35,000 nt of DNA, from contig JANEMA010000005.1 in assembly GCA_024510845.1 (NCBI GenBank), forward strand, positions 37,961 to 72,960. The letters are read 5' to 3'. The position numbers and the translations under genes are program-made. The stretch is from Gammaproteobacteria bacterium (lineage in GTDB: Bacteria; Pseudomonadota; Gammaproteobacteria; Chromatiales; Chromatiaceae). The notes beneath the pieces are model-generated. The model was given only the letters and a program-made list of their open reading frames with translations, was not told the origin of the DNA and made no database searches. Of the stretch, positions 24,777 through 31,958 are shown piece by piece (the first letter of the stretch is position 1; every line of letters begins with the position of its first letter).

Positions 24777-25140
24777 GTGTCTCCAGTCGAGTCCGTACAG
24801 GTACCTGTATCCGTATCGTGCGTAAGTACTGTGCCTTTGATCGATGTCTTCAACGAGGCATTGTAGGCCGACGGTCTGCTCCCGGACTCCGATCCGAAGC
24901 GTCGTTATTTGCCGGTTTCCCCGTCTGTGCCAGGCACTTGGCGAAGGATTCGACAGTTGCTGGACCGAGTTCGACGGTGGGGCGCGACTGAGCAGGAGAA
25001 GAGTGGCGGTCTGGCCGAATATGGGAACTGAAGGCCTACCTGGATCGGCTGGACAGGAATTATCGCCTTGTCGACCCTGCAGAGCCAGGGCAATGGGTGC
25101 CGTCTGCCAGGGGGAAATTCTGGTGGGTGCTGAATGATAT
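24777..25140 (+). pseudogene. Decayed gene of unknown family (nonsense codon plus frameshift)
   Basis: A GTG at 24777 follows GGGGAGGAATC, an excellent ribosome-binding site, and reads MSPVESVQVPVSV to VPLIDVFNEAL before a TAG at 24864. Beyond the TAG the same frame stays gene-like (ADGLLPDSDPKRRYLPVSPS, then WRRIRQLLDRVRRWG) until about 25025. There it must shift by one base to continue LKAYLDRLDRNYRLVDPAEP, then GQWVPSARGKFWWVLND. The continuity suggests one former gene with a GAG-to-TAG-type change and a one-base indel. I recognise no family. The remainder up to 25267 is the upstream region of the next gene. Sequencing error is an alternative. Confidence 0.5.
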
Positions 25141-25225
25141 CTCTACGGCCTGCGTGCGCGGTGCATGCTGTGAAAAACCGGCTTTGCCTTGATCTGTTGC
25201 GGGTTTTGCTACCCGACGGGGGTGC

Positions 25226-25231
25226 TACAAT
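25226..25231 (+). promoter_or_regulatory. Candidate -10 element before the A-type carrier gene
   Basis: TACAAT lies at 25226-25231, 36 bp before the ATG at 25268. I see no clear -35 partner at 17 bp, so the call is weak. Confidence 0.3.
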
Positions 25232-25267
25232 GGGACCGGTTTCCCACTGGCCCGAGGTAATAGCGAG

Positions 25268-25627
25268 ATGAGCGCTGAAGCACTGACCAATTCCGAACTG
25301 TCCCTGACTCCACCTGCGCAGGATAAGCTGGCCGAGCTGATGGGGCAGGTCGAGGAAAATATCGAGGGTATCCGTGTGTTTGCCACGCCCGGCGGTTGTA
25401 GTGGCGTGAGTTTCGGTATGACTTTCACCGATCAGTTCAATGACGACGACCGGGTGCGTGAATACGAAGGCGTCAAGGTGATCGTCGATCCGGCCACTCT
25501 GGAACACCTCCGCGGCGTCGAGATTGACTTTGTGGGTGAGGGCGCCGAGGCACGTTTCGTATTCAATAACCTGCAACCTACGGGGGGTGGTTGTGGCACC
25601 TGTGGCTCGCAGGGCGGTTGTTCCTGA
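25268..25627 (+). CDS. A-type iron-sulfur carrier (HesB/IscA family), divergent C-terminus
   Basis: The 119-residue protein has the HesB/IscA fold: LTPPAQDKLAELM, then IRVFATPGGCSGVSFGMTF with the first ligand Cys, and VKVIVDPATLEHLRGVEIDFVG. The C-terminus is GGGCGTCGSQGGC rather than the usual CGCGSSF, so the second and third Cys are spaced differently and a fourth is added. Such proteins accept and pass Fe-S clusters. A canonical ErpA is encoded at 31538. GAGGT lies about nine bases before the ATG, and a strong terminator follows. Confidence 0.88.
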   Translation: MSAEALTNSELSLTPPAQDKLAELMGQVEENIEGIRVFATPGGCSGVSFGMTFTDQFNDDDRVREYEGVKVIVDPATLEHLRGVEIDFVGEGAEARFVFNNLQPTGGGCGTCGSQGGCS

Positions 25628-25654
25628 CATGCGGCGGCGTTGCCGTTGTCGAAG

Positions 25655-25684
25655 CCCGGCTGTCGTGCCGGGTTCTTTTGTTTT
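25655..25684 (+). terminator. Rho-independent terminator after the A-type carrier gene
   Basis: CCCGGC (25655-25660) pairs with GCCGGG (25667-25672) across a six-base loop and is followed by TTCTTTTGTTTT. It also abuts the convergent hemJ stop. Confidence 0.85.
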
Positions 25685-26103
25685 CAGTCAGGCTTGAGTA
25701 CTGCCAGTAGCACTATGCCGATCAGAATCAGCACCGGCAGTTCGTTGAACCAGCGGAACCACACATGCGAGCAGCGGTTGCGATCTTCGCGAAAGTTGGT
25801 CACCAGCTTGCCGCAATACAGGTGGTAGGCAATCAGGAGTCCGAGCAGGAACAGCTTCAGCGTCAACCAGAGCTGACCACCCCAGGTCGCCCAAGCGTAG
25901 TCGTAGAGCATCCACAGGCCAAAGAACAGGGTGAACAGGCCGCCCAGGGTCGTGATGCCATAGAGCTTGTGTTCCATTACCTTGAAGCGTTCGTGCGATA
26001 TCTTGTCTTTGCTCATGGCGTGGTAGACGAACAGACGGGGCAGGTAGAACAGTCCCGCAAACCAGGTCACCATGCCGATCAGATGCCAGGCCTTCAGCCA
26101 CAT
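25684..26103 (-). CDS. hemJ: Protoporphyrinogen IX oxidase HemJ
   Basis: The 139-residue protein has four membrane helices and the HemJ/UPF0093 signature: WLKAWHLIGMVTWFAGLFYLPRLFVYHA, with the conserved His near the N-terminus, then HERFKVMEHKLYG, WATWGGQLWLTLK, and a final RWFNELPVLILIGIVLLAVLKP. HemJ oxidises protoporphyrinogen IX late in heme synthesis, in bacteria that lack HemG/HemY. It fits with hemL in the same window. ATG 26103 is the family's usual start. It is convergent with the Fe-S carrier gene. Confidence 0.93.
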   Translation of the reverse strand: MWLKAWHLIGMVTWFAGLFYLPRLFVYHAMSKDKISHERFKVMEHKLYGITTLGGLFTLFFGLWMLYDYAWATWGGQLWLTLKLFLLGLLIAYHLYCGKLVTNFREDRNRCSHVWFRWFNELPVLILIGIVLLAVLKPD

Positions 26104-26113
26104 GGCAGTTTCC

Positions 26114-26419
26114 TCAGTTCAATGTGTCAAGCGTGGCTAGCAGGGTGTCACCATCCAGTTCGTCGAGCAGTCGCTGGTGGATGCGCCCCTCGTGGTTCAG
26201 AATCACCAGGGTCGGCGTGCCGACGACGCCACCCACGATGGAGGCCAGTTCGCCACGCGGATCCAGCGCCAGTAGCCAAGGTGGCGCCAGGATTGCCGTG
26301 GCCTCCATGATCGCTGCGGGATGCCGATTCTGAATCAGCTGCGCGCCACGCGCCTCGATCTCTGGCCGTAACGCGGCCAGTGAGGTCATGATGGCGCCGG
26401 CGGGAATGCGGATTGTCGG
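26114..26419 (-). pseudogene. C-terminal half of a thioredoxin-like protein, fused to a DUF4126 remnant
   Basis: This frame begins IRIPAGAIMTS, which belongs to DUF4126 proteins, and then continues SLAALRPEIEARGAQLIQ and LAPPWLLALDPRGELASIVG, ending VGTPTLVILNHEGRI and LDELDGDTLLATLDTLN. The GTPTLVILNHEGRI segment is the cis-Pro and beta-strand part of a thioredoxin or TlpA-like fold. No CxxC active site or N-terminal half is present. The natural start is missing, since the frame opens only with a TTG at 26422. I infer a deletion that joined two genes. Confidence 0.65.
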
Positions 26420-26612
26420 CAAAGAACTCCATGCAGTACATCAGGCCGGCGGTGAACATGACCGATGGATCGGTGATTGTCTCCAGCCCGGGTGGAAGGT
26501 CCACTTGCCAGGTGCTGCCCATCCAGCCGAGCATCGGTATCGTGGCGTACAGGTTGACACCCGAGGCCAAGGCGGTGCCCGTCATCAAGGCAATGGTCTG
26601 CACGGCTTCCAT
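26420..26612 (-). pseudogene. N-terminal fragment of a DUF4126 membrane protein
   Basis: ATG 26612 opens MEAVQTIALMTGTALASGVNLYATIPMLGW, then DLPPGLETITDPSVMFTAGLMYCMEFFADN. This matches the start of DUF4126 proteins. In intact members FFAD is followed by about a dozen residues (K-x-PG-x-D motif) and then R-I-P-A-G. Here those residues are missing and the frame changes, with RIPAGAI reappearing one frame over. The rest of the DUF4126 domain is absent. A ribosome-binding-like AGGGATC is upstream. Confidence 0.65.
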
Positions 26613-26623
26613 GGTAAAGATCC

Positions 26624-27967
26624 CTACTTGGTTATCGTGCTTCGTCGACTTTGTTCTGGCTGCGGATTGTGATGGGAAGTTTGTTGCTGGCGTGCCTTGT
26701 CGATGAAGGCCTGGGCCAGCGTGTGATACAGCGGGCGGGGGTTGACCAAGTGCGAGGCTCCATAGGCGAGGAAGGATGTGGCCAGCAATGGCAGTAGCAA
26801 ATCGCGTTCGGCGGTCATCTCCATCACGATCACGAAGGCGGTCAGGGGCGACTGTACTACGCCGCAGAAATAGCCCACCATCCCCAGCAAGACCATGATC
26901 GACAGTGGGGCGAACGGCAGCCAGTGACTCAGGTCGGCGCCGACACCCGCGCCGGTAGCCAGCGAGGGAGCGAAGATGCCGCCGGGGATGCCGGTGAGGT
27001 AGGAGGCTAGCGTGGCGAGGAACTTGCTCAGGCTGTACCAGGGGTCGTGTGCGGCGGTGCCCGCGAGGATGGCCTTGGCCTCGGTGTAGCCGGTGCCGCT
27101 GGCGCTGTAATCCGACAGCCAAGCGATGATTGCCAGCAGCAGGCCGAAACCGAAGGCTAGACGCAGCGGGTAACGGCGGGCCAACGGGGCCAAGTGCAGG
27201 CTGCCGGTCACCAGCAGGGCCCCGAACAAGCCGCCGAGAATGCCACCGCCGATGCCGCACACCAGTACGGCACTCCAGATCGTCTGAGATGAAGCGGTTA
27301 CCGTATGGATGTTGCCAAAATAGTGGTAGTGGCCGAGTACAGCCAGTGCGGTTACCCCGGCGAGCATCACGGTCACGGTGACCAGCCCGCTGGTGCGTTG
27401 TTCGAAGCTGCGGCTCATTTCTTCGATGGCGAACAGAACGCCGGCCAACGGGGTGTTGAAGGCGGCGGCCACACCGGCGGCACCTCCGGCCAGGATCAGT
27501 CCACGTTCCATGTAGTGCGGCGGGAAACGTACCCAGCGACCAAGGCTGAACATGATCGAGGCGCCGATGTGGACCGAGGGGCCTTCACGACCGATGGAGC
27601 CGCCGGCCAGCAGTCCGGCGAGTACTAGCACCAGCTTGCCGATGGCGATGCGCAGCGAGAGGATGGCCGACCTGCCCGGAATATGCAGTGCTGCGATGGC
27701 TTGGGGAATGCCGCTGCCCTGAGCTCCTGGAAACCAGCGGATTGTTAGCCAGGCGATCAGGGTCATGCCCAGCGGAGTGACCACCAGCGGTGCCAGTGGC
27801 CAAGTGTGGGCGAGGTCCAGGAAGGCGGCATTGGCATGTTCGGCCAGACGGGCCAACAGGGCGCATACCAAGCCGATGAGCACCGCACCAGTCCAGAATA
27901 CCAAGCGTACCTTCCAAGCCTTGGGTGAGAATAATTTGCGTTTGGATCGGCGCAGATGGCGTCGCAT
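26624..27967 (-). CDS. ClC-type chloride channel or Cl-/H+ antiporter
   Basis: The protein has 447 residues from ATG 27967 (MRRHLRRSKRK) and about a dozen hydrophobic segments. Selectivity motifs are GSGIPQ, GREGPSVHIGA with the external gating Glu, and GIPGGIFAPSLATGAG. FAIEEMSRSF carries the position of the internal proton-transfer Glu of ClC-ec1, which favours an antiporter. A Tyr near SEASGTG-like positions is not certain. Upstream in-frame codons to 28054 are possible but not family-like. No regulatory CBS domain is present. Its role may be acid or chloride homeostasis. Confidence 0.92.
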   Translation of the reverse strand: MRRHLRRSKRKLFSPKAWKVRLVFWTGAVLIGLVCALLARLAEHANAAFLDLAHTWPLAPLVVTPLGMTLIAWLTIRWFPGAQGSGIPQAIAALHIPGRSAILSLRIAIGKLVLVLAGLLAGGSIGREGPSVHIGASIMFSLGRWVRFPPHYMERGLILAGGAAGVAAAFNTPLAGVLFAIEEMSRSFEQRTSGLVTVTVMLAGVTALAVLGHYHYFGNIHTVTASSQTIWSAVLVCGIGGGILGGLFGALLVTGSLHLAPLARRYPLRLAFGFGLLLAIIAWLSDYSASGTGYTEAKAILAGTAAHDPWYSLSKFLATLASYLTGIPGGIFAPSLATGAGVGADLSHWLPFAPLSIMVLLGMVGYFCGVVQSPLTAFVIVMEMTAERDLLLPLLATSFLAYGASHLVNPRPLYHTLAQAFIDKARQQQTSHHNPQPEQSRRSTITK

Positions 27968-28138
27968 GGTCCGTCGGCGATGGTGGAAGACGGTACATCT
28001 TAACCGATCGCTACTGGCCTCGCGCCACTGTCGTTCGGGGTTGTCAGGAGCCAAGTAAACTGTCCGGACTCGTAGTACGTAATTTGTCGGGTTTCCTGGT
28101 TGACAGGAGATGTGCGCCGTGAGCTGGACGAATGGCTG

Positions 28139-28628
28139 GCAGGCTGTTGAAAATAGCTTCGATTTCTATGTCAGCTTTTGCGTGTTGGAAGGATTCGAAG
28201 CCCATTTTTGGAGGCCGAGTGCCCCCAGGCTGCCAATTTCGCTCGAAAAAGCGATTTCCAGGCACACTGACCCCTCGATACCTTTCCCGTCACCATGCCG
28301 ACGCCCCCAGATTGCGCATGCGAACCAGTGTTGCAGGCGGACAGGGTCAGCACGAACGGGAAGTCCGGCTTCTCTCGTCCCATAAAGTGGCTCTTGCGCC
28401 TCCCGCCGATGACCCTGGCCCAGCCGAAGCATTCCTCGATCGCGCTTGCGAAAGCGTTGGCTGGCGGCATAGCCCGAATGGCGGGTGGTGCATCCATCGA
28501 TGGCCGATGAACGGTTGCTCGTGTTCTGTGCGACATGTGACGTCACGTTGGCGCAACGCAGTGCATTCACACGGCCCTTGGTGTCGTAGTTCTTGTCCGC
28601 GTCCAGCGTCACGCGATGCGTGCCTGCG
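28139..28628 (-). mobile_element. Remnant of an IS5-type insertion sequence, transposase C-terminus
   Basis: Minus-strand frames carry an IS5-type DDE transposase end: VTLDADKNYDT, ANVTSHVAQNTSNRSSAIDG, CTTRHSGYAASQRFRKR. After a one-base shift at about 28442 comes IEECFGWARVIGGRRKSHFM and then LTLSACN. After a second shift near 28330 comes LVRMRNLGASAW and a stop at 28290-28292. Joined, this matches the family pattern (HVAQN, SAIDGRTTRH-GYA-SQR-RKRIEE-FGW, AYNLVRMRNL). The N-terminal half is gone. GGCTGTTGAAAA near 28139 looks like an IS5-type end. It is non-functional. Confidence 0.7.
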
Positions 28629-28680
28629 CTTTCTGAACAGCAGGCCGGCCTGTTCGGCCTGGATCGGGAGAAGGATGTGA

Positions 28681-28918
28681 ATGGGCTGCAGGGGCTGTGA
28701 GCGGACCTTCCGATGTCACATCGATCGTTACGAGGAGGAGAGCCTGGATGGCCTGATCGGCAAGCGTCTGAACCTAGTCTCACGTTGCAATGTTCTGGTG
28801 GATGAGATGTGGTGTCTGGAATCACTTTGGCAATTCGCGTTGCGACGGCGGTAACATCGAGCATTTCTATCTATCTCTCCGTCACGAGCAGCACGCAAGC
28901 GGGTTCCCACGGTGGGCA
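28681..28918 (+). pseudogene. Fragment of a helix-turn-helix (ISNCY-like) transposase
   Basis: A 57-codon frame (28681-28854) reads MGCRGCERTFRCHIDRYEEE, then SLDGLIGKRLNLVSRCNVLVDE and WCLESLWQFALRR. One frame over it continues NIEHFYLSLRHEQHASG to about 28918. The pattern RTF-R-x-IDRYEEEGLDGLIDKRL-x-x-VS, then a V-x-H-F-Y segment, is that of the N-terminal helix-turn-helix part of an ISNCY-like transposase. It is a fragment broken by one frameshift, in opposite orientation to the IS5-type remnant. Family assignment is from remembered patterns. Confidence 0.55.
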
Positions 28919-28982
28919 TGAGGTTCCACCAAGCTCACCAGGGCGGATCGGCCCGTGCCCCGAACCTGTGTCGCCTTTTTCG

Positions 28983-29144
28983 TCACCGGGGCCGCTGTGT
29001 TCGTTCCAGCGCATCCTTGAGAGATTGCGCCGCAGCTCCCGGCTGATAGTGCTGGATGAGTGCCTCCATGCTTGTGCGATCTGTCGTTACGTGTGCCAAA
29101 GCTGCTTTGGCGCCACCCTGCGTCCAGGCGACAACTGACTCCAT
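28983..29144 (-). CDS. Unassigned 53-residue frame, possibly a gene remnant
   Basis: The frame reads MESVVAWTQGGAKAALAHVT, TDRTSMEALIQHYQPGAAAQ and SLKDALERTQRPR. Its composition is balanced and helix-prone, unlike shadow frames nearby, but the upstream GGGAA touches the ATG, so initiation is doubtful. It lies between the transposase debris and argC, transcribed away from argC. It may be a fragment of a gene disrupted by the insertions. The remaining bases 28919-29230 show nothing else beyond the argC leader. Confidence 0.25.
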   Translation of the reverse strand: MESVVAWTQGGAKAALAHVTTDRTSMEALIQHYQPGAAAQSLKDALERTQRPR

Positions 29145-29230
29145 TTCCCGATCCAAGTGCCGCAGTCATTTTATGAATTACAGGAGTAGAATGCGGCTTC
29201 TCAAGCAGAGCCATCCAGGGAGTGAGGTAC

Positions 29231-30262
29231 ATGATCAAGGTGGGTATTGTCGGTGGCACGGGATATACGGGTGTGGAGTTGTTGCGCTTGCTGTCTGTAC
29301 ATCCCGAGGTGGAGCTATTGGCGATCACGTCTCGTGCAGAGGCCGGCCGGCCGGTGAGTGATGTGTACGAGAGTCTGCGGGGTCATGTGGATCTGGTGTT
29401 TAGTGATCCCGAACCAGCTGTGCTGGCAGACTGTGACTTGGTGTTCTTCGCTACCCCCAACGGCACGGCCATGCAGATGGCCCCGGCCTTGCTCGATGCC
29501 GGGGTAAAGGTGATCGACCTGGCCGCCGATTTCCGTCTTCGTGATCCGGCAGTCTGGGAACGGTGGTACGGCATACCACATGCTTGCCCAGAACTGATCG
29601 CCGAGGCAGTCTATGGTCTGCCCGAGATCCACCGCGAGCGGATTCGAGAGGCGCGCCTGGTGGCTAATCCAGGCTGTTATCCCATAGCGTCTGCACTCGG
29701 TCTGTTGCCGTTGGTCGAGGCGGGTGTGGTGGATAAGACCAGCTTGCTGGCCGACTGCAAGTCCGGGGTCAGCGGGGCGGGCCGGGGGGCCAATGCCGCC
29801 ATGTTGATGGGAGAGGTGGGTGAGAGCTTCAAGGCCTATGCGGTGTCCGGTCATCGCCACTTGCCGGAGATCCGACAGACCCTGGGCTGGGCTGCGGGCG
29901 ATGAGGTGGGTTTGACCTTTGTGCCACACCTGGTCCCCATGATTCGCGGTATCCATGCCACTCTCTATGCTCGCCTGTCCGGTGAGCCCGGCGACTTGCA
30001 GGCGCTGTTCGAGCGCCGCTATGCCGGAGAACCCTTCGTGGACGTGATGCCGCCAAGTTCACATCCTGAGACGCGCGGTGTGCGCGGCGTGAACTGTTGC
30101 CGCATCGCGGTGCACCGCCCCCAGCGCGGTGATGTGGTGGTGGTGCTGTCGGTGATCGACAACCTCACCAAGGGTGCTGCCGGGCAGGCAGTGCACAACA
30201 TGAATTTGATGTTCGGGCTGGAGGAACAGGCTGGTCTGCGCCAAGTGGCGTTGTCGCCTTGA
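29231..30262 (+). CDS. argC: N-acetyl-gamma-glutamyl-phosphate reductase
   Basis: ArgC reduces N-acetylglutamyl phosphate to the semialdehyde in arginine synthesis. The 343-residue protein has the NADP-binding [36 protein letters not shown], and the catalytic Cys149 in [32 protein letters not shown] and [20 protein letters not shown] complete the pattern. I use ATG 29231 with GAGGT just upstream; a GTG at 29222 would add three residues. The other arg genes are not in the window. A DUF6776-like gene follows 27 bp later. Confidence 0.97.
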   Translation: MIKVGIVGGTGYTGVELLRLLSVHPEVELLAITSRAEAGRPVSDVYESLRGHVDLVFSDPEPAVLADCDLVFFATPNGTAMQMAPALLDAGVKVIDLAADFRLRDPAVWERWYGIPHACPELIAEAVYGLPEIHRERIREARLVANPGCYPIASALGLLPLVEAGVVDKTSLLADCKSGVSGAGRGANAAMLMGEVGESFKAYAVSGHRHLPEIRQTLGWAAGDEVGLTFVPHLVPMIRGIHATLYARLSGEPGDLQALFERRYAGEPFVDVMPPSSHPETRGVRGVNCCRIAVHRPQRGDVVVVLSVIDNLTKGAAGQAVHNMNLMFGLEEQAGLRQVALSP

Positions 30263-30289
30263 AGCAGTGGTGGGGAGCCAGAGTACGGG

Positions 30290-31021
30290 ATGTCACAGCG
30301 GCAATTCAAGACACCGAGAATCGTGCAGACCGAGCGGCCACGGTTCTGGTTTTGGTTGATTGCGCTCACTGGCGTGGTTTGGTTTGCCTATCTCCAGGGA
30401 CTGCAGCATGCGAGTTACTTTGCCAGTACCTCCGGGACAGAGGTCATGGCCTTGCGGGTACGGATCGATGAATTACAAGAAGAATGTGATCGGCAGCGCG
30501 AGCTGGCAGCTCGTTATCAGCGGGCAGTGCAGATCGATCGTGCAGCTGCTGAGGAGGTACGCGAGAGCCTGCGCGTGGCGCAGGAAGAACAGGCGAAGCT
30601 GCGCAAGCAGGTGACCTTTCTCAACAGCCTGATCTCCGGCAAGGTCACCGCGCTGGATGTGTCGGAAGTCAAGTTGGTTCGGCGGGGTGAGAGCAGTAAA
30701 TATGCCTTCAGCTTTCTGGTCTCGAAGCGGGGCAAGGGCGGCGAACGGGTCGGTGGCCGGTTGGAGTTAATGCTTTCTGGTCTGCTCGATGGCAAGGTGG
30801 TAGTGTTCGATGAGGATCGGCTTGACATCGCCGAGGGTTTGAAGATGGGATTCAAGCATTTTCAGCATTTCCACGGAAAGCTGAAGCTACCGGTGGGTTT
30901 CATCCCGAGAGAGCTTGTGATCAAGGGCTATCCGTATGGCAAGAAATTCAAGCCGTTCGAGAAGCATATTCAATTGGCAGGTATAGATGGGCGTCGTGGA
31001 CGCTCGTGGAGACAGCGATAA
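30290..31021 (+). CDS. DUF6776-like membrane protein with coiled coil
   Basis: The 243-residue protein has one N-terminal membrane helix (FWFWLIALTGVVWFAYLQGL), then a strongly charged coiled coil at about residues 50-115 (RVRIDELQEECDRQRELAAR and on). A beta-rich C-terminal domain follows, with the hydrophobic strands KYAFSFLV and GGRLELMLSGLLDG, and FIPRELVIKGYPYGKKFKPF near the end. The layout matches DUF6776 proteins found beside bactofilins. The family's function is unknown; a scaffold role in envelope organisation is inference. The TAA overlaps the bactofilin ATG (TAATG). Confidence 0.8.
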   Translation: MSQRQFKTPRIVQTERPRFWFWLIALTGVVWFAYLQGLQHASYFASTSGTEVMALRVRIDELQEECDRQRELAARYQRAVQIDRAAAEEVRESLRVAQEEQAKLRKQVTFLNSLISGKVTALDVSEVKLVRRGESSKYAFSFLVSKRGKGGERVGGRLELMLSGLLDGKVVVFDEDRLDIAEGLKMGFKHFQHFHGKLKLPVGFIPRELVIKGYPYGKKFKPFEKHIQLAGIDGRRGRSWRQR

Positions 31022-31452
31022 TGGCAAAGAAACGTTTCAAGGCACCCAAGGTGTCTACGGTCATCGGTCGCGGGACCATTATTCGCGGTGACCTGGAGCT
31101 TGAGGGCGGTCTGCATCTCGATGGGAGAATCATCGGTAATGTCAGTGGTGTCGAGGGAGGTGGATCTGCGATCACGGTCAGTGAGCAGGGTACGATTGAT
31201 GGTGACGTTCGGGTCGATGTGCTGATTCTCAACGGCACCGTGGTTGGTGACGTGTATGCCAGCGAACGCGTGGAGCTGGCGTCCCAGGCGCGAGTGACAG
31301 GTACCGTTCATTACCGCTTGTTGGAGATGGCCATGGGAGCCGAGGTCAACGGTCAACTAGTGCATGTCTCGGAAAATGTGCCACGCAGGCTGGGTTATGA
31401 CGGGGAGCAAGACGAGGGAGAGACGTCGGCGGCGGTCGAAGCCAATACTTGA
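31021..31452 (+). CDS. Bactofilin
   Basis: Bactofilins polymerise without nucleotides into filaments that organise wall synthesis and cell shape. The 143-residue protein has a short N-terminal tail, then the right-handed beta-helix repeats (TVIGRGTIIRGDLELEGGLHLDGRIIGN, ITVSEQGTIDGDVRVDVLIL, NGTVVGDVYASERVELASQA, VTGTVHY). An acidic, probably disordered C-terminal tail follows. ATG 31021 overlaps the previous stop by one base. An in-frame ATG at 31006 would add five residues inside the upstream gene. The neighbouring M23 peptidase fits the common bactofilin-peptidase linkage. Confidence 0.93.
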   Translation: MAKKRFKAPKVSTVIGRGTIIRGDLELEGGLHLDGRIIGNVSGVEGGGSAITVSEQGTIDGDVRVDVLILNGTVVGDVYASERVELASQARVTGTVHYRLLEMAMGAEVNGQLVHVSENVPRRLGYDGEQDEGETSAAVEANT

Positions 31453-31477
31453 TCAATTTTCTCGGAATACGCATACT
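31449..31477 (+). promoter_or_regulatory. Candidate promoter of erpA
   Basis: TTGATC (31449-31454) and CATACT (31472-31477) are 17 bp apart. Each matches four of six consensus bases. It lies about 60 bp before the erpA ATG. Confidence 0.4.
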
Positions 31478-31495
31478 TTCGGCTGACTCGAAAGT
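31475..31495. promoter_or_regulatory. Perfect dyad in the erpA leader, possible operator
   Basis: ACTTTCG (31475-31481) and CGAAAGT (31489-31495) form a perfect inverted repeat with a seven-base spacer. It overlaps the proposed -10 box and start region, where an operator would act. It is not followed by a T run, so a terminator is unlikely. It does not resemble the IscR site pattern I know. Confidence 0.4.
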
Positions 31496-31537
31496 TTCGT
31501 CGGCAGGCGGTTAGGAATCAGTGACAGGAATACCGAA

Positions 31538-31891
31538 ATGAGTGAAGCAGAACAGCAATCCGATGTCCCGCTGGTCTTTACCTCGGCAGCCGCGAAGAAG
31601 GTGGCCGACCTGATCGCCGAGGAAGGCAATCCTGACCTGATGTTGCGAATTTATGTGCAAGGCGGCGGCTGCTCAGGCTTTCAGTATGGTTTCACCTTCG
31701 ACGAAAACTTCAATGAAGGAGACGATGTGGTCGAGACCGACGGCGTCAAGCTGCTCGTCGACCCGATGAGTATCCAGTACCTGATGGGCGCTGAGGTGGA
31801 CTACACCGAGGGTTTGCAGGGTGCGCAGTTCGTGATCCGCAATCCCAACGCATCGACCACCTGTGGCTGTGGGTCTTCCTTCTCTGTCTGA
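31538..31891 (+). CDS. erpA: Iron-sulfur cluster insertion protein ErpA
   Basis: ErpA is an A-type carrier that delivers Fe-S clusters to apo-enzymes such as those of isoprenoid synthesis. The 117-residue protein has [34 protein letters not shown] with the first Cys ligand, [21 protein letters not shown], and the C-terminal [14 protein letters not shown] with the remaining two Cys. This is the canonical ErpA pattern, unlike the second carrier at 25268. Its start is ATG 31538. A terminator follows at 31916. Confidence 0.96.
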   Translation: MSEAEQQSDVPLVFTSAAAKKVADLIAEEGNPDLMLRIYVQGGGCSGFQYGFTFDENFNEGDDVVETDGVKLLVDPMSIQYLMGAEVDYTEGLQGAQFVIRNPNASTTCGCGSSFSV

Positions 31892-31915
31892 TGGGGTTTC
31901 GTGCCCCAGGTCGAG

Positions 31916-31951
31916 GCCCATCCGGTGTCCCGGTGGGGCTTTTTCGTTTTT
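31916..31951 (+). terminator. Rho-independent terminator after erpA
   Basis: GCCCATCCGG and CCGGTGGGGC form a GC-rich hairpin (8 of 10 pairs) with a short loop, followed by TTTTTCGTTTTT. It lies between the convergent erpA and anmK. Confidence 0.85.
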
Positions 31952-31958
31952 GCGGCTC

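Noticed and set aside
23732-24991. Plus-strand 419-codon frame opposite thiD running past rubredoxin
   Set aside because: It is antisense to ThiD and crosses the rubredoxin gene in another frame; no domain is visible.
28809-29138. Plus-strand 109-codon frame through the transposase debris
   Set aside because: It changes character along its length and overlaps the ISNCY-like fragment in another frame; no homologous pattern is apparent.
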